A stretch of DNA of 64,000 nucleotides from KBS-96 sp963722585 (GTDB lineage Bacteria > Acidobacteriota > Terriglobia > Bryobacterales > Bryobacteraceae): contig CAVRNU010000022.1 of assembly GCA_963722585.1 (NCBI GenBank), positions 62,001-126,000 of the forward strand. The letters are read 5' to 3'. The position numbers were made by a program, and so were the translations under genes. A model generated the notes under the pieces. It worked only from the letters and a program-made list of their open reading frames with translations, was not told where the DNA came from and made no database searches. Shown one piece after another: positions 27,286-36,589 of this stretch. Position 1 is the stretch's first letter; every line of letters begins with the position of its first letter.

Positions 27286-28878
27286 TTAGCTTCGATAAGC
27301 GTGGCGATGGGCCTGCCAGGATGCTTGGCCGTACTCGCCGAGATTGACGGTTCCCGACATATGATCTCCATCGACTTTGCCGGAGAAAGTGTAGAAAAGT
27401 TCGGTTCCTTCGTAGCGGTGAACCGCCCGGAACGTCACCTCGTTTGCCGTGACCCTGCCGTGCAAGTCGGCAGTCAGGAATTCCCCGCGATGCTCGCCCT
27501 TCAGCTCCGATTGATTCTGTTCCAGATAAAAGGTATGACTGCCGGAACCGCGCGCGAACTCGACTTGCGCTTCCCAAATGCCGGAAACTTCGGCCAATTG
27601 GCCCTGTGGAACGGGAGGATTTTCGAATTTAGGCGGCTTGCTGAGGACCGCGTAGAGGCGTTCGGCTGCGATTTTTTCGTCGCCCGGCATCATCATGTAC
27701 GGCATCACTGAGACAGAGCTTTGCATCATGTCGGGGCGCTTGCCGTGCGGTGAGAGCATAGCCACGCGCGGTTCCGTGTTGTAGAGAATATGATCGACTT
27801 CCTGGCCTGTGATACCTACTTTCACGGCGTCCCACTGGATCTTCAGAACGGGGGCGTGGTTAGAAAGACTATCGGGCTGGATGACACTGGTTGTAACTCC
27901 GTCAATTTTCGTGACTTGCGTCTGGATGTGATCGAGCCATGATTCCCATTCGGCCCACTCCGCCTTATGGTCGCGCTTGCCCCACATTTCGACAGCGGCC
28001 AGCATTCCCATAATCTCTTCTTTGCCTACTTTGAGAGACCGGGCAAAGGCATGATGAGGAGCGGCATTGGCAAATGCCGTCTGAAGCAGATTTTTATCTC
28101 CCAGCAATAAGCCGGCGCATTGAGGTCCTCGCAGACATTTGCCGCCGCTATAGCCGACGACGGTGGCGCCGCGCCCCAGGTGGAGATTAGGAATGGTGAG
28201 CATTTCGGCCGCCGCATCCACCATCAAGGGAACGTTCTTCTGACGCGCGATGGCGGAAAGCGCTTCGGTACCCATGGGTCCGTCGTCGCCAGGTCCGGCC
28301 AGGATGTAAACCATGGCGGTCCGCTCATTGAACGCAGCCTCGTACTCCGCCTTTGTGCTGACTTGCACAACCCGCACGCCCAACATTCGAATCGCGTGGT
28401 CGTACACATTGCGTGAATAATCCGGAATGATGACCTCGCTTTTCAGTCCCTCGAGATAGGGAAGCTTTTGCATCTTTTCGGGGTCGGTTCCGGCGATGCA
28501 GGCGGCGGTCATTCCGGTCATGGCGGCGGCGCATCCGGCGGTCACGACTCCCCAGGGAGCGCCCGTCAATTGTGCCAAGCGCGCGCCGACTCCGTCCATC
28601 AGCTCGTCCATATGGACATAGTGCTTGGAAGCCTCATCCATGGCCTGCTTCACTTCGGGCAGGCTCAGAGAGCCACTGATGATGGTGTAGGTTCCGCGGC
28701 AGTTGATGATGGGCCGGACGCCGATCTTCTCATAAATGTTTGCAGCGGCCGAAGTGGCCGGCGTTGGCTTCGCCATGAGCGCGGCGCTATCCATCACGCC
28801 CAGCGCGGCGGCCATCTTGGTCCCCGTCTTAAACAGACCGCGACGGCTCATCCGGTCCGCGTGAGAATAGTGATCCAT
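27286..28878 (-). CDS. Exported SelA/DgaE-fold PLP-dependent enzyme with C-terminal beta domain
   Basis: A 530-residue fold-type I PLP enzyme of the SelA-like group, which includes D-glucosaminate-6-phosphate ammonia-lyase (DgaE) and L-seryl-tRNA selenium transferase. The PLP lysine is probably Lys247 in YSGGKCLRGPQ, and Asp221 (VDAAAE) would pair with the pyridine nitrogen. A Tat-type leader (SRRGLFKTG, residues 11-19, with a hydrophobic Ala/Met stretch after it) points to export. From about residue 430 there is an extra beta-rich domain (GIWEAQVEF ... ELKGEHRGEF ... VDGDHMSGTVNLGEYGQ), lipocalin-like in pattern, absent from the paralogue at 42569. It lies 60 bp downstream of the PQQ dehydrogenase gene. 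A role in tRNA selenation is unlikely for an exported protein. The substrate is unknown; an amino sugar acid or beta-hydroxy amino acid is an inference. Confidence 0.82.
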   Translation of the reverse strand: MDHYSHADRMSRRGLFKTGTKMAAALGVMDSAALMAKPTPATSAAANIYEKIGVRPIINCRGTYTIISGSLSLPEVKQAMDEASKHYVHMDELMDGVGARLAQLTGAPWGVVTAGCAAAMTGMTAACIAGTDPEKMQKLPYLEGLKSEVIIPDYSRNVYDHAIRMLGVRVVQVSTKAEYEAAFNERTAMVYILAGPGDDGPMGTEALSAIARQKNVPLMVDAAAEMLTIPNLHLGRGATVVGYSGGKCLRGPQCAGLLLGDKNLLQTAFANAAPHHAFARSLKVGKEEIMGMLAAVEMWGKRDHKAEWAEWESWLDHIQTQVTKIDGVTTSVIQPDSLSNHAPVLKIQWDAVKVGITGQEVDHILYNTEPRVAMLSPHGKRPDMMQSSVSVMPYMMMPGDEKIAAERLYAVLSKPPKFENPPVPQGQLAEVSGIWEAQVEFARGSGSHTFYLEQNQSELKGEHRGEFLTADLHGRVTANEVTFRAVHRYEGTELFYTFSGKVDGDHMSGTVNLGEYGQASWQAHRHAYRS

Positions 28879-28938
28879 GATTCTTGATTCTAGACCAACA
28901 GGCCGGTCGCTTATACTTCCGGCTCCTTGCCGGCTTCT

Positions 28939-31260
28939 TTACGACAAGCCGAAAACCATCACAGACGAGCCGGCGGCGACCGCAAGGTACTGCGCTCCAT
29001 CGGCCATGAAGGTCATGGGAGACGCATGCCACGATTGATTCAATTGGAGATGCCATAGCAGCTCGCCTGATTTCGCGTCGGCCGCGTCGAGGGAACCGCC
29101 GTCGTCCATGAAGAACACAAGGCCCGAGGCCAAGGCCAGCGTGCCTCCCCAAGTGTCGGCCGGACCGTCCTGCGGAATCTGCCACGCGATTTTTCCGGTC
29201 TGAATATCGATCGCTCGAAGAAATTTTTGCGGCCTGAGGCCGGGGACCTCTCGCGTGTCACCACCGTAGAACGACTCGCCGGGCTGCCACCAGGCCGACG
29301 ATTTGGTGTAGAGGCTGCATTTTTCGAGGGCCATCAAGTAGAACAGACCCGTTTGCGGGTTAAAGCTCGAGGACATCCAGTTACTAGCCCCTTCGACTGC
29401 TGGACAAATCTTGTTTCCAGCGATGGTGGGCCCGGTATCCGGCTTCACAATGGGACGGCCGCGTTCGTCAATGCGAGCCGCCCAGTTTAGAAGCTTCACG
29501 AAAGGATAGGCCGCCAGAAACTTTCCGTTAGTTCTGTCGAGGACGTAGAAAAATCCGTTGCGATTTCCTTGCAGAAGAAGCTTTCTGTTCTGCCCTTGAA
29601 ACGGCGCATCCACGATCATGGGCGTTTCGGCCGAATCCCAATCGTGTGTATCGTGCGGAGTGAATTGAAAATACCATTTGAGGCTACCGGTGCGCGGGTC
29701 CAAGGCGAGAACGGAGTCGGAGTACAGATTGTCGCCTTGCCGTTCGTCGCCATTAAAGTCGGGGCAAGGATTGCCGGTGGCCCAGAACAACTGGCTGGTT
29801 TCGGCATCGTATGTTCCGGTAAGCCAACTCGCGGCGCACGGATGTTCAATCGCGCGGCCGCGCCAACTTTCGGAGTTCGGCTCGCCTGGCTTTGGCGCGT
29901 TCCAAAACCGCCAGATTTCCTTGCCATTCTGAGCGCTAAACGCTGCGACAAAGCCCCGCACGCCTTCGTCTCCGCCGGAGGACCCTGAGATTACGAGATC
30001 ATTGACAACCAGGGGCGCGGAGGTTGCTCCGTAGTGCTGCTTTGAGTCGGCCATTTGGGTATCCCACAGCAGACCGCCCGTGATGCGATGGAGGGCGATC
30101 AGATGAGCATTGTCGGTCACAATGAAAACTCGATCGCCGAGAATCGCCGCGCCCCGGTTAATGCCGCCTGCAGCGTCGCCGATCTCTCCGTTGGTCAGCG
30201 GTCGGCTGTAATGCCAAATCTCGCGGCCGCTAGACGCATCGAGCGCATAGCACTGATTGCCTGTCGTGATGTACATGACACCATCGACGACGATTGGAGT
30301 GGTTTCGAGGTTCTCCGAGCCCTTCACAGGAAACGACCACTTCACTGCCAGGTGAGCGACGTTTTTCTTCGTGATTTGATCGAGCGAAGAGTAGCGGTTG
30401 CCGTTCAGATTACCGTGATAAGTGGGCCAGTCGCCTCTGGCTGGACTCACAACCCGTTCAAATTGGGAGTGGAGCGATACGGAATCTTCGGCGGCGGGCG
30501 TTCCTTCGAAAGGCTGACCGTTAAGCGTCGCTAGGTACGCAAGCAGATCGCGTTTCTGTGAAGTTGTAGCGGTCAGAGGGGGCATGAGCGGCTTGGGATC
30601 TTCTGCGATGGTCTGCACATCGCGTGTTTTCAAAAGATGGAGATCGCCATCGAAGCCTTGAACTTCCAAGTCGAAGCTAGTGCGATTTCTCAAAAATCCT
30701 TTGATCGTTTCGCCACGCTTGAGCTTGATTTCGGCCACCTGATAAGGAGGAAGCGCTTCCGGCTTCGCGAGGGCCGCTTCTACATCCGCCAACGTCTTGC
30801 TGCGGCCAACCTCTGCGAGATCCGGACCCTTCAGTCCTCCCGCGCCTTGCGCCATGTGGCAGGCCGAGCAATGGCCTGCTCCGAAGAAGAACTGCTTGCC
30901 TGAGGCGGCGTCGCCTGCGAGGTGAAGCTTTCCTATGGGCGTCACCCGGGACTGAATAAAAGCTACTAACTGGTTCGCTTCGTCCAGCGTCAATTGAAAG
31001 CCGGGCATGCCAGCCGCAGGAATTCCTTCCTTCAGCAACTTGCGAATCGTATCGGCGGACTTAAGCCGCGGGCTATCTGGCCGGGCAATGGCGGGCGCGC
31101 GCTCGCCGCCGAGTCCGTCACCTCCATGACAGCCCGCGCAATGCGTTTGGAATTGATGGCGACCGGCTTCGACGAGAGCGGCCAGGGGCGGCCCATCGGC
31201 AGCGAGAGCGACGTTTACAGCGCAGAAGCCGAAGAACAGAAGGGATGTACCCGGCTTCAT
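28939..31260 (-). CDS. Fused diheme cytochrome c / PQQ-dependent dehydrogenase
   Basis: A 773-residue exported quinoprotein. After a signal peptide (cleavage near ALA-AD) come two cytochrome c domains with heme sites CAGCH (41-45) and CSACH (131-135). A small beta module follows (RGETIKGFLRNRTSFDLEV). The PQQ beta-propeller starts at about residue 280 (GDWPTYHGNLNGNRYSSLDQI) and contains DTHDWDSAETP, GNRNGFFYVLDRTNGKFL and W-motif repeats. It would oxidise an alcohol or sugar in the periplasm and pass electrons to the respiratory chain via its own hemes. Its ATG overlaps the stop of the CBM9-like gene (ATGA), so the two are coupled. Substrate is unknown. Compare the split version at 56710-59189. 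Confidence 0.9.
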   Translation of the reverse strand: MKPGTSLLFFGFCAVNVALAADGPPLAALVEAGRHQFQTHCAGCHGGDGLGGERAPAIARPDSPRLKSADTIRKLLKEGIPAAGMPGFQLTLDEANQLVAFIQSRVTPIGKLHLAGDAASGKQFFFGAGHCSACHMAQGAGGLKGPDLAEVGRSKTLADVEAALAKPEALPPYQVAEIKLKRGETIKGFLRNRTSFDLEVQGFDGDLHLLKTRDVQTIAEDPKPLMPPLTATTSQKRDLLAYLATLNGQPFEGTPAAEDSVSLHSQFERVVSPARGDWPTYHGNLNGNRYSSLDQITKKNVAHLAVKWSFPVKGSENLETTPIVVDGVMYITTGNQCYALDASSGREIWHYSRPLTNGEIGDAAGGINRGAAILGDRVFIVTDNAHLIALHRITGGLLWDTQMADSKQHYGATSAPLVVNDLVISGSSGGDEGVRGFVAAFSAQNGKEIWRFWNAPKPGEPNSESWRGRAIEHPCAASWLTGTYDAETSQLFWATGNPCPDFNGDERQGDNLYSDSVLALDPRTGSLKWYFQFTPHDTHDWDSAETPMIVDAPFQGQNRKLLLQGNRNGFFYVLDRTNGKFLAAYPFVKLLNWAARIDERGRPIVKPDTGPTIAGNKICPAVEGASNWMSSSFNPQTGLFYLMALEKCSLYTKSSAWWQPGESFYGGDTREVPGLRPQKFLRAIDIQTGKIAWQIPQDGPADTWGGTLALASGLVFFMDDGGSLDAADAKSGELLWHLQLNQSWHASPMTFMADGAQYLAVAAGSSVMVFGLS

Positions 31261-32027
31261 TCGCCGCTCTCAAAAATCAGCGCGCCGAAATGCTCGGGGA
31301 CATGATTGGGATCGCGATTCTGGACACAGGTGGGCTGCCAGCACATAAAACGGCGTTCTGGATCGGCTCCCAATCCATCGATGCGGTAGAGATTCATACG
31401 CCAGCGCGTGCCAGGCTTTACGGGGTCCGGAGTAATGGCGGAAAGGGGGATGCGCGCCGCCGCGTACCAAACCTTTTCCTTATCATCGATGCGGGCGAGC
31501 GTATGCCAGCCCGATCGCCAGTTCCTGTCGTAGTTATCGTGATCGAGATCGATCGCAAGGTCGATCCAGTCGCCGGTAGGCGCAATTTCGAACTCGCGGT
31601 AATGCCGGATGTTCGTCCAATCGCTGCCCAGGAACATCTCGACGACATCGCGATCCCACAAACCTCTCCGAGGGGCGCTGTTGTCGGGCGGCAGAAAGAG
31701 ATTCAACACTCGATACGGACAGCGAAACAGAAAATAGAGATGCGTATCGGTCCAGAACGCGCGTATCTCGCTTTTTAGATCGCCATAATCAATTTGGCGG
31801 CTGCAGTCTTTCGACATGGTCTCGGCGACTGCGTTCTTCCAGGCAGCTGCTCCGATATCGAGCGTCAAGTCTGGTTCTCCGCTAACATGCTTGACGGCAA
31901 ATGTGACGAACGGGGCGGCAGCGCTACAGGCGGGCTGCGTTTGAGCCGACGCGACGAAGCCTCCTGAAATTCCAATCAGGACAGCGAGCGAAAGGGCGAA
32001 GCGCTTTGCTGGGATTAGATGGCGCAA
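31257..32027 (-). CDS. Exported CBM9-like carbohydrate-binding protein
   Basis: 256 residues with a signal peptide (cleavage near ASA-QT) and a family-9-type carbohydrate-binding/DOMON-like sandwich: EIRAFWTDTHLYFLFRCPY, LWDRDVVEMFLG, YREFEIAPTGDWIDLAID, WYAAARIPLSAI, RMNLYRIDG. The start is a TTG at 32027; no ATG gives the signal peptide. It is the first gene of the CBM9-PQQ-PLP run and its stop overlaps the start of the PQQ dehydrogenase. Such domains can bind sugars or heme; in this setting a sugar-binding partner of the dehydrogenase is a reasonable guess. Confidence 0.75.
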   Translation of the reverse strand: MRHLIPAKRFALSLAVLIGISGGFVASAQTQPACSAAAPFVTFAVKHVSGEPDLTLDIGAAAWKNAVAETMSKDCSRQIDYGDLKSEIRAFWTDTHLYFLFRCPYRVLNLFLPPDNSAPRRGLWDRDVVEMFLGSDWTNIRHYREFEIAPTGDWIDLAIDLDHDNYDRNWRSGWHTLARIDDKEKVWYAAARIPLSAITPDPVKPGTRWRMNLYRIDGLGADPERRFMCWQPTCVQNRDPNHVPEHFGALIFESGE

Positions 32028-32094
32028 TGCTTAGGATACACGGAAAATGAGGCAGGACATCGTTTCTTCCATCATGTTTCAATAGTCGCTGTAT

Positions 32095-32514
32095 ATGAGA
32101 ACGGTTCAGGTGATCGATTTCGCGGAAGCGTGGAAGATTGTGGAGGCGATTTCGGCGAGGGTGAGCGAACAGTCGAAAGCCGCGGTGATTGTCGTGGCCG
32201 ATTCGCATGGAGAGCCGATCCTGTTTGCACGCATGGACGGGGCCCCGATTTCTTCCATCCGCATCGCGACAAACAAGGCGTGGACCGCAGCGAGGGAACG
32301 CAAGCCGACCAAGGAAATTGGAGAAAGAGCTCGCCACCCGGAAAAGGGATTCGATATTGCCTATTTTGGCGACCCGAAATTTGTCGGTTGGGGAGGCGGT
32401 GTTCCGGTGTGGCGAGATGGTGAAGTCGTTGGGGCGGTAGCAGTGAGCGGACTACCGCAGGAAGAAGACATTGCGCTCGCTACGTTTGGCGCAGGATTGG
32501 TTTCGGCAGAGTAA
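32095..32514 (+). CDS. GlcG/HbpS family heme-binding-like protein
   Basis: A 139-residue single-domain protein of the DUF336/HbpS-GlcG family: AEAWKIVEAISARVSEQ, AAVIVVADSHGEPILFARMDGA, KAWTAARERKPT, GGGVPVWRDGEVVGAVAVSGLPQEEDIALA. Members bind heme, corrinoids or small acids, and some sit in glycolate or diol utilisation operons. No signal peptide is present. It is divergent from the CBM9-like gene (67 bp shared promoter region) and leads into the RraA-like gene 43 bp downstream. Confidence 0.85.
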   Translation: MRTVQVIDFAEAWKIVEAISARVSEQSKAAVIVVADSHGEPILFARMDGAPISSIRIATNKAWTAARERKPTKEIGERARHPEKGFDIAYFGDPKFVGWGGGVPVWRDGEVVGAVAVSGLPQEEDIALATFGAGLVSAE

Positions 32515-32557
32515 TTGTCATCAGGTGAAATTAGCGGATTATGATCCGAGTAGCTCT

Positions 32558-33292
32558 ATGAAAGTCAAAGTCGCAATCTGCCTGTGCATTTCAATTTTTG
32601 TCGTAGTTCTGCTGATGCCGGTTCGCGCGCGTTCCTCGGCGAACGATGCGGATATGGTGGATGGTTTCCGGTACGTTGAGGCGGCATCGGTCGCAGACGC
32701 GATGGAGCAGCTCTATGGGAAGCGCGCTTATATGCCGCATGATATGCGGCCTCTGCTACCGGCTAAATTCGCGGGACCGGCGACGACCGCGCTGCTGAAG
32801 AAAGAAGAGAACCACGACGGGGCGAAGGCATTGCAAGGAATGCTGGATGCCATTGATGAAGCGCCTGCGGGAGCTGTGTACGTGATGGTCCTCGAGGATG
32901 GACTGGATTACGCGGGTATTGGCGGCCTGATGAGCACTGCTATGAAATATCGTGGGCTTGCGGGGGCTGTCGTCGATGGCGGCTTAAGAGACACACCGCA
33001 GATTACGAAGCTGCAGTTCCCGGTTTTCAGCCGCGGCGTCGTTCCCTCCACAACTGTTAACCATTACCGGTTCGTTGGAAAAGACATTACTGTAACGTGC
33101 GCGGGCGTCACCGTACGGCCGAACGACATCATCGTCGCCGATATGGATGGTGTCGCGGTAGTCCCCCGGGAACATGCTGCCGAGGTCTTGAAAAAGGCTC
33201 AGGATCTGGACCAATCCGAGCACAGCATGTTTCCGTTTATCGAGAAGTACAAGTCGATTCGGGAAGCGGTGGAGAAATTCGGCAGGCTCTAA
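32558..33292 (+). CDS. Exported RraA/HMG-aldolase-family protein
   Basis: 244 residues. The C-terminal 200 match the RraA-like fold of 4-hydroxy-4-methyl-2-oxoglutarate/4-carboxy-4-hydroxy-2-oxoadipate aldolases: EAASVADAMEQLYG, AGPATTALL, AVYVMVLEDGLDYAGIGGLMSTAMKYRGLAGAVVDGGLRD and VRPNDIIVADMDGVAVVP. The pattern G.LM...A...G..G.VVDG..RD holds the metal and substrate site. Unusually it has a clear N-terminal hydrophobic leader (VAICLCISIFVVVLLMPVRA), so it should be exported or lipid-exposed. The ATG at 32558 is preferred; the frame upstream overlaps the GlcG gene. A role in cleaving 2-oxo acids outside the cytoplasm is inferred. Confidence 0.83.
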   Translation: MKVKVAICLCISIFVVVLLMPVRARSSANDADMVDGFRYVEAASVADAMEQLYGKRAYMPHDMRPLLPAKFAGPATTALLKKEENHDGAKALQGMLDAIDEAPAGAVYVMVLEDGLDYAGIGGLMSTAMKYRGLAGAVVDGGLRDTPQITKLQFPVFSRGVVPSTTVNHYRFVGKDITVTCAGVTVRPNDIIVADMDGVAVVPREHAAEVLKKAQDLDQSEHSMFPFIEKYKSIREAVEKFGRL

Positions 33293-33354
33293 CTGGCGCC
33301 ACGTCCCCGTTTCGATACAAGCGTGTGTTTCCCAGGGAATCGACCCAATTCCGG

Positions 33355-33383
33355 TTGACAAGTTATCGTTTAAGTGCTTCACT
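33355..33383 (+). promoter_or_regulatory. Candidate sigma70-type promoter upstream of TonB receptor
   Basis: A perfect TTGACA at 33355-33360 followed after 17 bp by TTCACT, a weak -10 match. It lies 27 bp before the receptor start codon, so the 5' leader would be short. It is offered only because of the exact -35 box. Confidence 0.3.
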
Positions 33384-33409
33384 GGTTCTCATCTTAAAAG
33401 GGGGATCTG

Positions 33410-36400
33410 ATGCGGCGATACAGTGCGCTGGTTTTGTTCCTGCTCGGATGTTGCTGGCAGATTCGAGCGCAGCTTGCAAACACGACCGCGTTGGTCGGAA
33501 CGGTCACGGACTCCGCCGGAGCGACGGTTGCCGGGGCGTCTGTTTCGGCCGTCAACACAGCGACTCAGGACACCTATAAGACCCAAACGAACGGCGACGG
33601 CTACTATCGAATCGAATTCATTCGAGTGGGCAGCTACAGAATCACTATTGAACAGCCAGGATTTACGTCCGTGACTAAGACGGGTATCACGGTCGACGTG
33701 AATCAAACGATCCGCAACGATTTCACCCTAAACGTTGGGCAGGTTAACCAAAACATCGAAGTGACCGCTTCCACGCCGCCGCTCGCGACCGATGAGGCGA
33801 GTCTGAAGGAGACCATCTCGCAGCGTTCGGTGGCCAACCTTCCACTGAATGGCCGCGATCCCTTGCAATTAGCGGTTACGACTCCTGGCGTGCTTCCCGG
33901 CCAGAAAGCATCGAACGGCGTTCCGCCCGGTGAAGACTTTATAGGCGCGGGAACGCGCGAGATTCAGAACAGCGTTTCGCTCGATGGCATCTCGATCATG
34001 AATAACCTGATCACGACGACTCCGTACCATCCTTCGGTCGACGCGATTCAGGAGTTTGAGGTTCAGACCGGAACCTACTCGGCGCAATACGGAGCTTATA
34101 TGGGCGCTCATTTGAACCTGGTCAGCAAGAGTGGCACGAACGACCTGCATGGGGCCGTGTTCGAGTTCTTCCGCAACGATAAACTCGACGCGCGAAATTT
34201 TTTCGAACGGGCAACACAGCCTAAGGTTCCGCTGCGCCAGAATCAGTTCGGGTTTGAACTCGGCGGCCCGGTTTACATTCCGAAGCTCTACGATGGCCGC
34301 AACAAGACGTTCTTCATGGCGGATTATGAGGGGCTGCGGCTTGTTAAGTCGGAGACTTCTCTCGATACGGTGTTGACTCCGCTGATGCGCGCGGGGAATT
34401 TTTCGGAGCTGCTTCCGAAGACCGTGATTGACGATCCCACAACGAAAGCGCCGTTTGCGGGCAACATCATCCCAACCGCGCGGCTATCCCCGCAAGCACT
34501 CAACGTTCTGAAGTACATGCCGCTTCCGAACCTGCCCGGCATCTCCAACAATCTCAACGCGTCATATCCGAACAACGATAGTTTCAATCAGACGATTGAC
34601 CGGCTTGATCAAAACATTGGCGACAAGGTCAGGCTGTTTTTCCGGTACGCGTGGCAGAACGAGAACATTCTGACAGGTGCAACCAGCCCGTACAATGCCA
34701 CCACGGTCCCGGTACAAACGCGGAATTGGGTTATCGGCTACACGCAGACGATCAGCCCGACCATGGTGAACGATTTTCGAGTTGGGCGTCAGCACCTTAT
34801 AACTGATGCGCTCAATTATTGGGATGTAAATAACCTAACGAATGCGGGCGCCGCACTCGGCATCCCGGGTTTCAACGGCGATGTTGCTTTCAATAATCCC
34901 GGCATCCCGGTCTTCAGCATTGGCGGCTATATGACGCTTGGAAATGCGGCGACGAACTGGTTCCAGCAGGACACGACATGGCAGGGCACAGATTCGTTCA
35001 CTTACACGCTGGGGACACATACGATCATTGCGGGCGCGGAGTTGCGCAAGCTGATTACTTCACGCGAGGCCGTGAACGATCCGGGCGGTCTATTTACATT
35101 CTCGAATAATGAATTTACCGGTTACTCGGCTGCCGATCTGATGCTCGGCTTGCCGATCAACGACACGACACCGGGTGCGCAGATCAACAACAAAGTCGCC
35201 GAATGGCGCGACGGCTTTTTTGTTGTGGACAACTGGCAGGCGACGAAGAAATTGACCTTGAACCTAGGTCTGCGATATGAACTGCCGACGGTACCGTATA
35301 CGGCAAATGGCTATGCGACGGTGTTGAATCTGACGCAAACGGCGTTGATTCCAGCAAATGCTCCCCAGCCGGGCTTTGAGTTGATCGGACCCAATCACAA
35401 GGATTTTGCGCCGAGGATCGGCTTTGCGTACCGCGTGACAGACAAGACTGTGCTGCGCGGAGGCTATGGCATTTACTACAATCCGAATCAAACCAATACA
35501 TTTACGTTTTTGAGCGCAAATCCCCCCTTCAGCAAAGTTACAACTTATAACGCGAGTAAAGGCAATCCGACTTTGTCTCTGGCCACTCCCACTCCGGCGG
35601 GTTCGCAAGCGGCGACAGCTTTAGCAAATATCATTTCGCCGACTTACTATCTACCGACCGCTTACATGAACCAATGGAGCTTCGACCTGGAGCAGGCGGT
35701 TTGGAAAAACGCGGCGCTTGACATTCAATATCTAGGATCGCGCTCGGTGCATCTCGATCGCAGTTACTACGACAACACGCCGCTTCCGGGACCTGGCTCG
35801 GTCAGCTCACGGCGACCCAATCCCGATTTCGCGTCGATTCGCATCATTCAAAACGATGAAATTGGAGACTACAACGGTTTGAGTGTTGTGCTGCGGCAGC
35901 GGCTGAACCATGGCTTCTCGATGCTCGCTTCATATACGTGGTCGCATACGCTCGACGTGACGACCGATTCGAACGGCGGCGGCGCTCCCATGAACCCGTA
36001 CGACTGGGCGGCAGATTATGGTAACTCGAACTGGGACGTGGAGCATCGCTTTGTGGCGCAATTCAATTACGAACTTCCGTTTTTCGCCCAAGCAGGCAAC
36101 GGGTTTGTCAGGCAAACACTTGGCGGTTGGCAAGCCAACGGGATTGTGACGGTGCAGACGGGTTTCCCGTTCAATGTCATCATTTCACCCGATCAGGCCA
36201 ACACCGGGGCGAGCAATCAGCGGCCTAACGTAATTGCGCCCCCGACGGCTGACTGCGGCGACGGACACCTGACTGGATGCATCGATTCAGCGGCGTTTGT
36301 CCTGCCGGTTCAGTATACATACGGCAATTTCGGACGGAACGTGCTGTTCGGGCCGGGCTTATCGAACGTCGATTTCTCGCTGTTCAAGAACTTTTCCATT

Positions 36401-36565
36401 CGCGAACGGGCCCAGGTTCAGTTCCGGTCCGAGTTTTTCAATTTCTTCAATACGCCGAACTTCAACAACCCGAACACTACTTTTGGGACGGCCAATTTTG
36501 GGACGATTTCGAGCACTTCGCACGACAACCGCGAGATTCAGTTTGCACTGAAACTGCTGTTTTGA
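33410..36565 (+). CDS. TonB-dependent receptor, Oar-like
   Basis: An intact 1051-residue receptor. It has a signal peptide (cleavage near IRA-QL), a regulatory-like domain (LVGTVTDSAGATVAGASVSAVN) and a plug region (LPLNGRDPLQLAVTTPGVLPG, NSVSLDGISIMNN, QYGAYMGAHLNLVSKSGTN). The large barrel contains FRNDKLDARNFFER, GLRYELPTVPY and PRIGFAYRVTDKTVLRGGYG, and ends REIQFALKLLF. The ATG is preceded by AAAAGGGGGAT, almost identical to the leader of the receptor at 37155. It is followed 24 bp later by a Tat-exported RidA protein, probably in the same transcript. Substrate unknown. Confidence 0.9.
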   Translation: MRRYSALVLFLLGCCWQIRAQLANTTALVGTVTDSAGATVAGASVSAVNTATQDTYKTQTNGDGYYRIEFIRVGSYRITIEQPGFTSVTKTGITVDVNQTIRNDFTLNVGQVNQNIEVTASTPPLATDEASLKETISQRSVANLPLNGRDPLQLAVTTPGVLPGQKASNGVPPGEDFIGAGTREIQNSVSLDGISIMNNLITTTPYHPSVDAIQEFEVQTGTYSAQYGAYMGAHLNLVSKSGTNDLHGAVFEFFRNDKLDARNFFERATQPKVPLRQNQFGFELGGPVYIPKLYDGRNKTFFMADYEGLRLVKSETSLDTVLTPLMRAGNFSELLPKTVIDDPTTKAPFAGNIIPTARLSPQALNVLKYMPLPNLPGISNNLNASYPNNDSFNQTIDRLDQNIGDKVRLFFRYAWQNENILTGATSPYNATTVPVQTRNWVIGYTQTISPTMVNDFRVGRQHLITDALNYWDVNNLTNAGAALGIPGFNGDVAFNNPGIPVFSIGGYMTLGNAATNWFQQDTTWQGTDSFTYTLGTHTIIAGAELRKLITSREAVNDPGGLFTFSNNEFTGYSAADLMLGLPINDTTPGAQINNKVAEWRDGFFVVDNWQATKKLTLNLGLRYELPTVPYTANGYATVLNLTQTALIPANAPQPGFELIGPNHKDFAPRIGFAYRVTDKTVLRGGYGIYYNPNQTNTFTFLSANPPFSKVTTYNASKGNPTLSLATPTPAGSQAATALANIISPTYYLPTAYMNQWSFDLEQAVWKNAALDIQYLGSRSVHLDRSYYDNTPLPGPGSVSSRRPNPDFASIRIIQNDEIGDYNGLSVVLRQRLNHGFSMLASYTWSHTLDVTTDSNGGGAPMNPYDWAADYGNSNWDVEHRFVAQFNYELPFFAQAGNGFVRQTLGGWQANGIVTVQTGFPFNVIISPDQANTGASNQRPNVIAPPTADCGDGHLTGCIDSAAFVLPVQYTYGNFGRNVLFGPGLSNVDFSLFKNFSIRERAQVQFRSEFFNFFNTPNFNNPNTTFGTANFGTISSTSHDNREIQFALKLLF

Positions 36566-36589
36566 GGAATATTTATTGAGGAGAGTATT

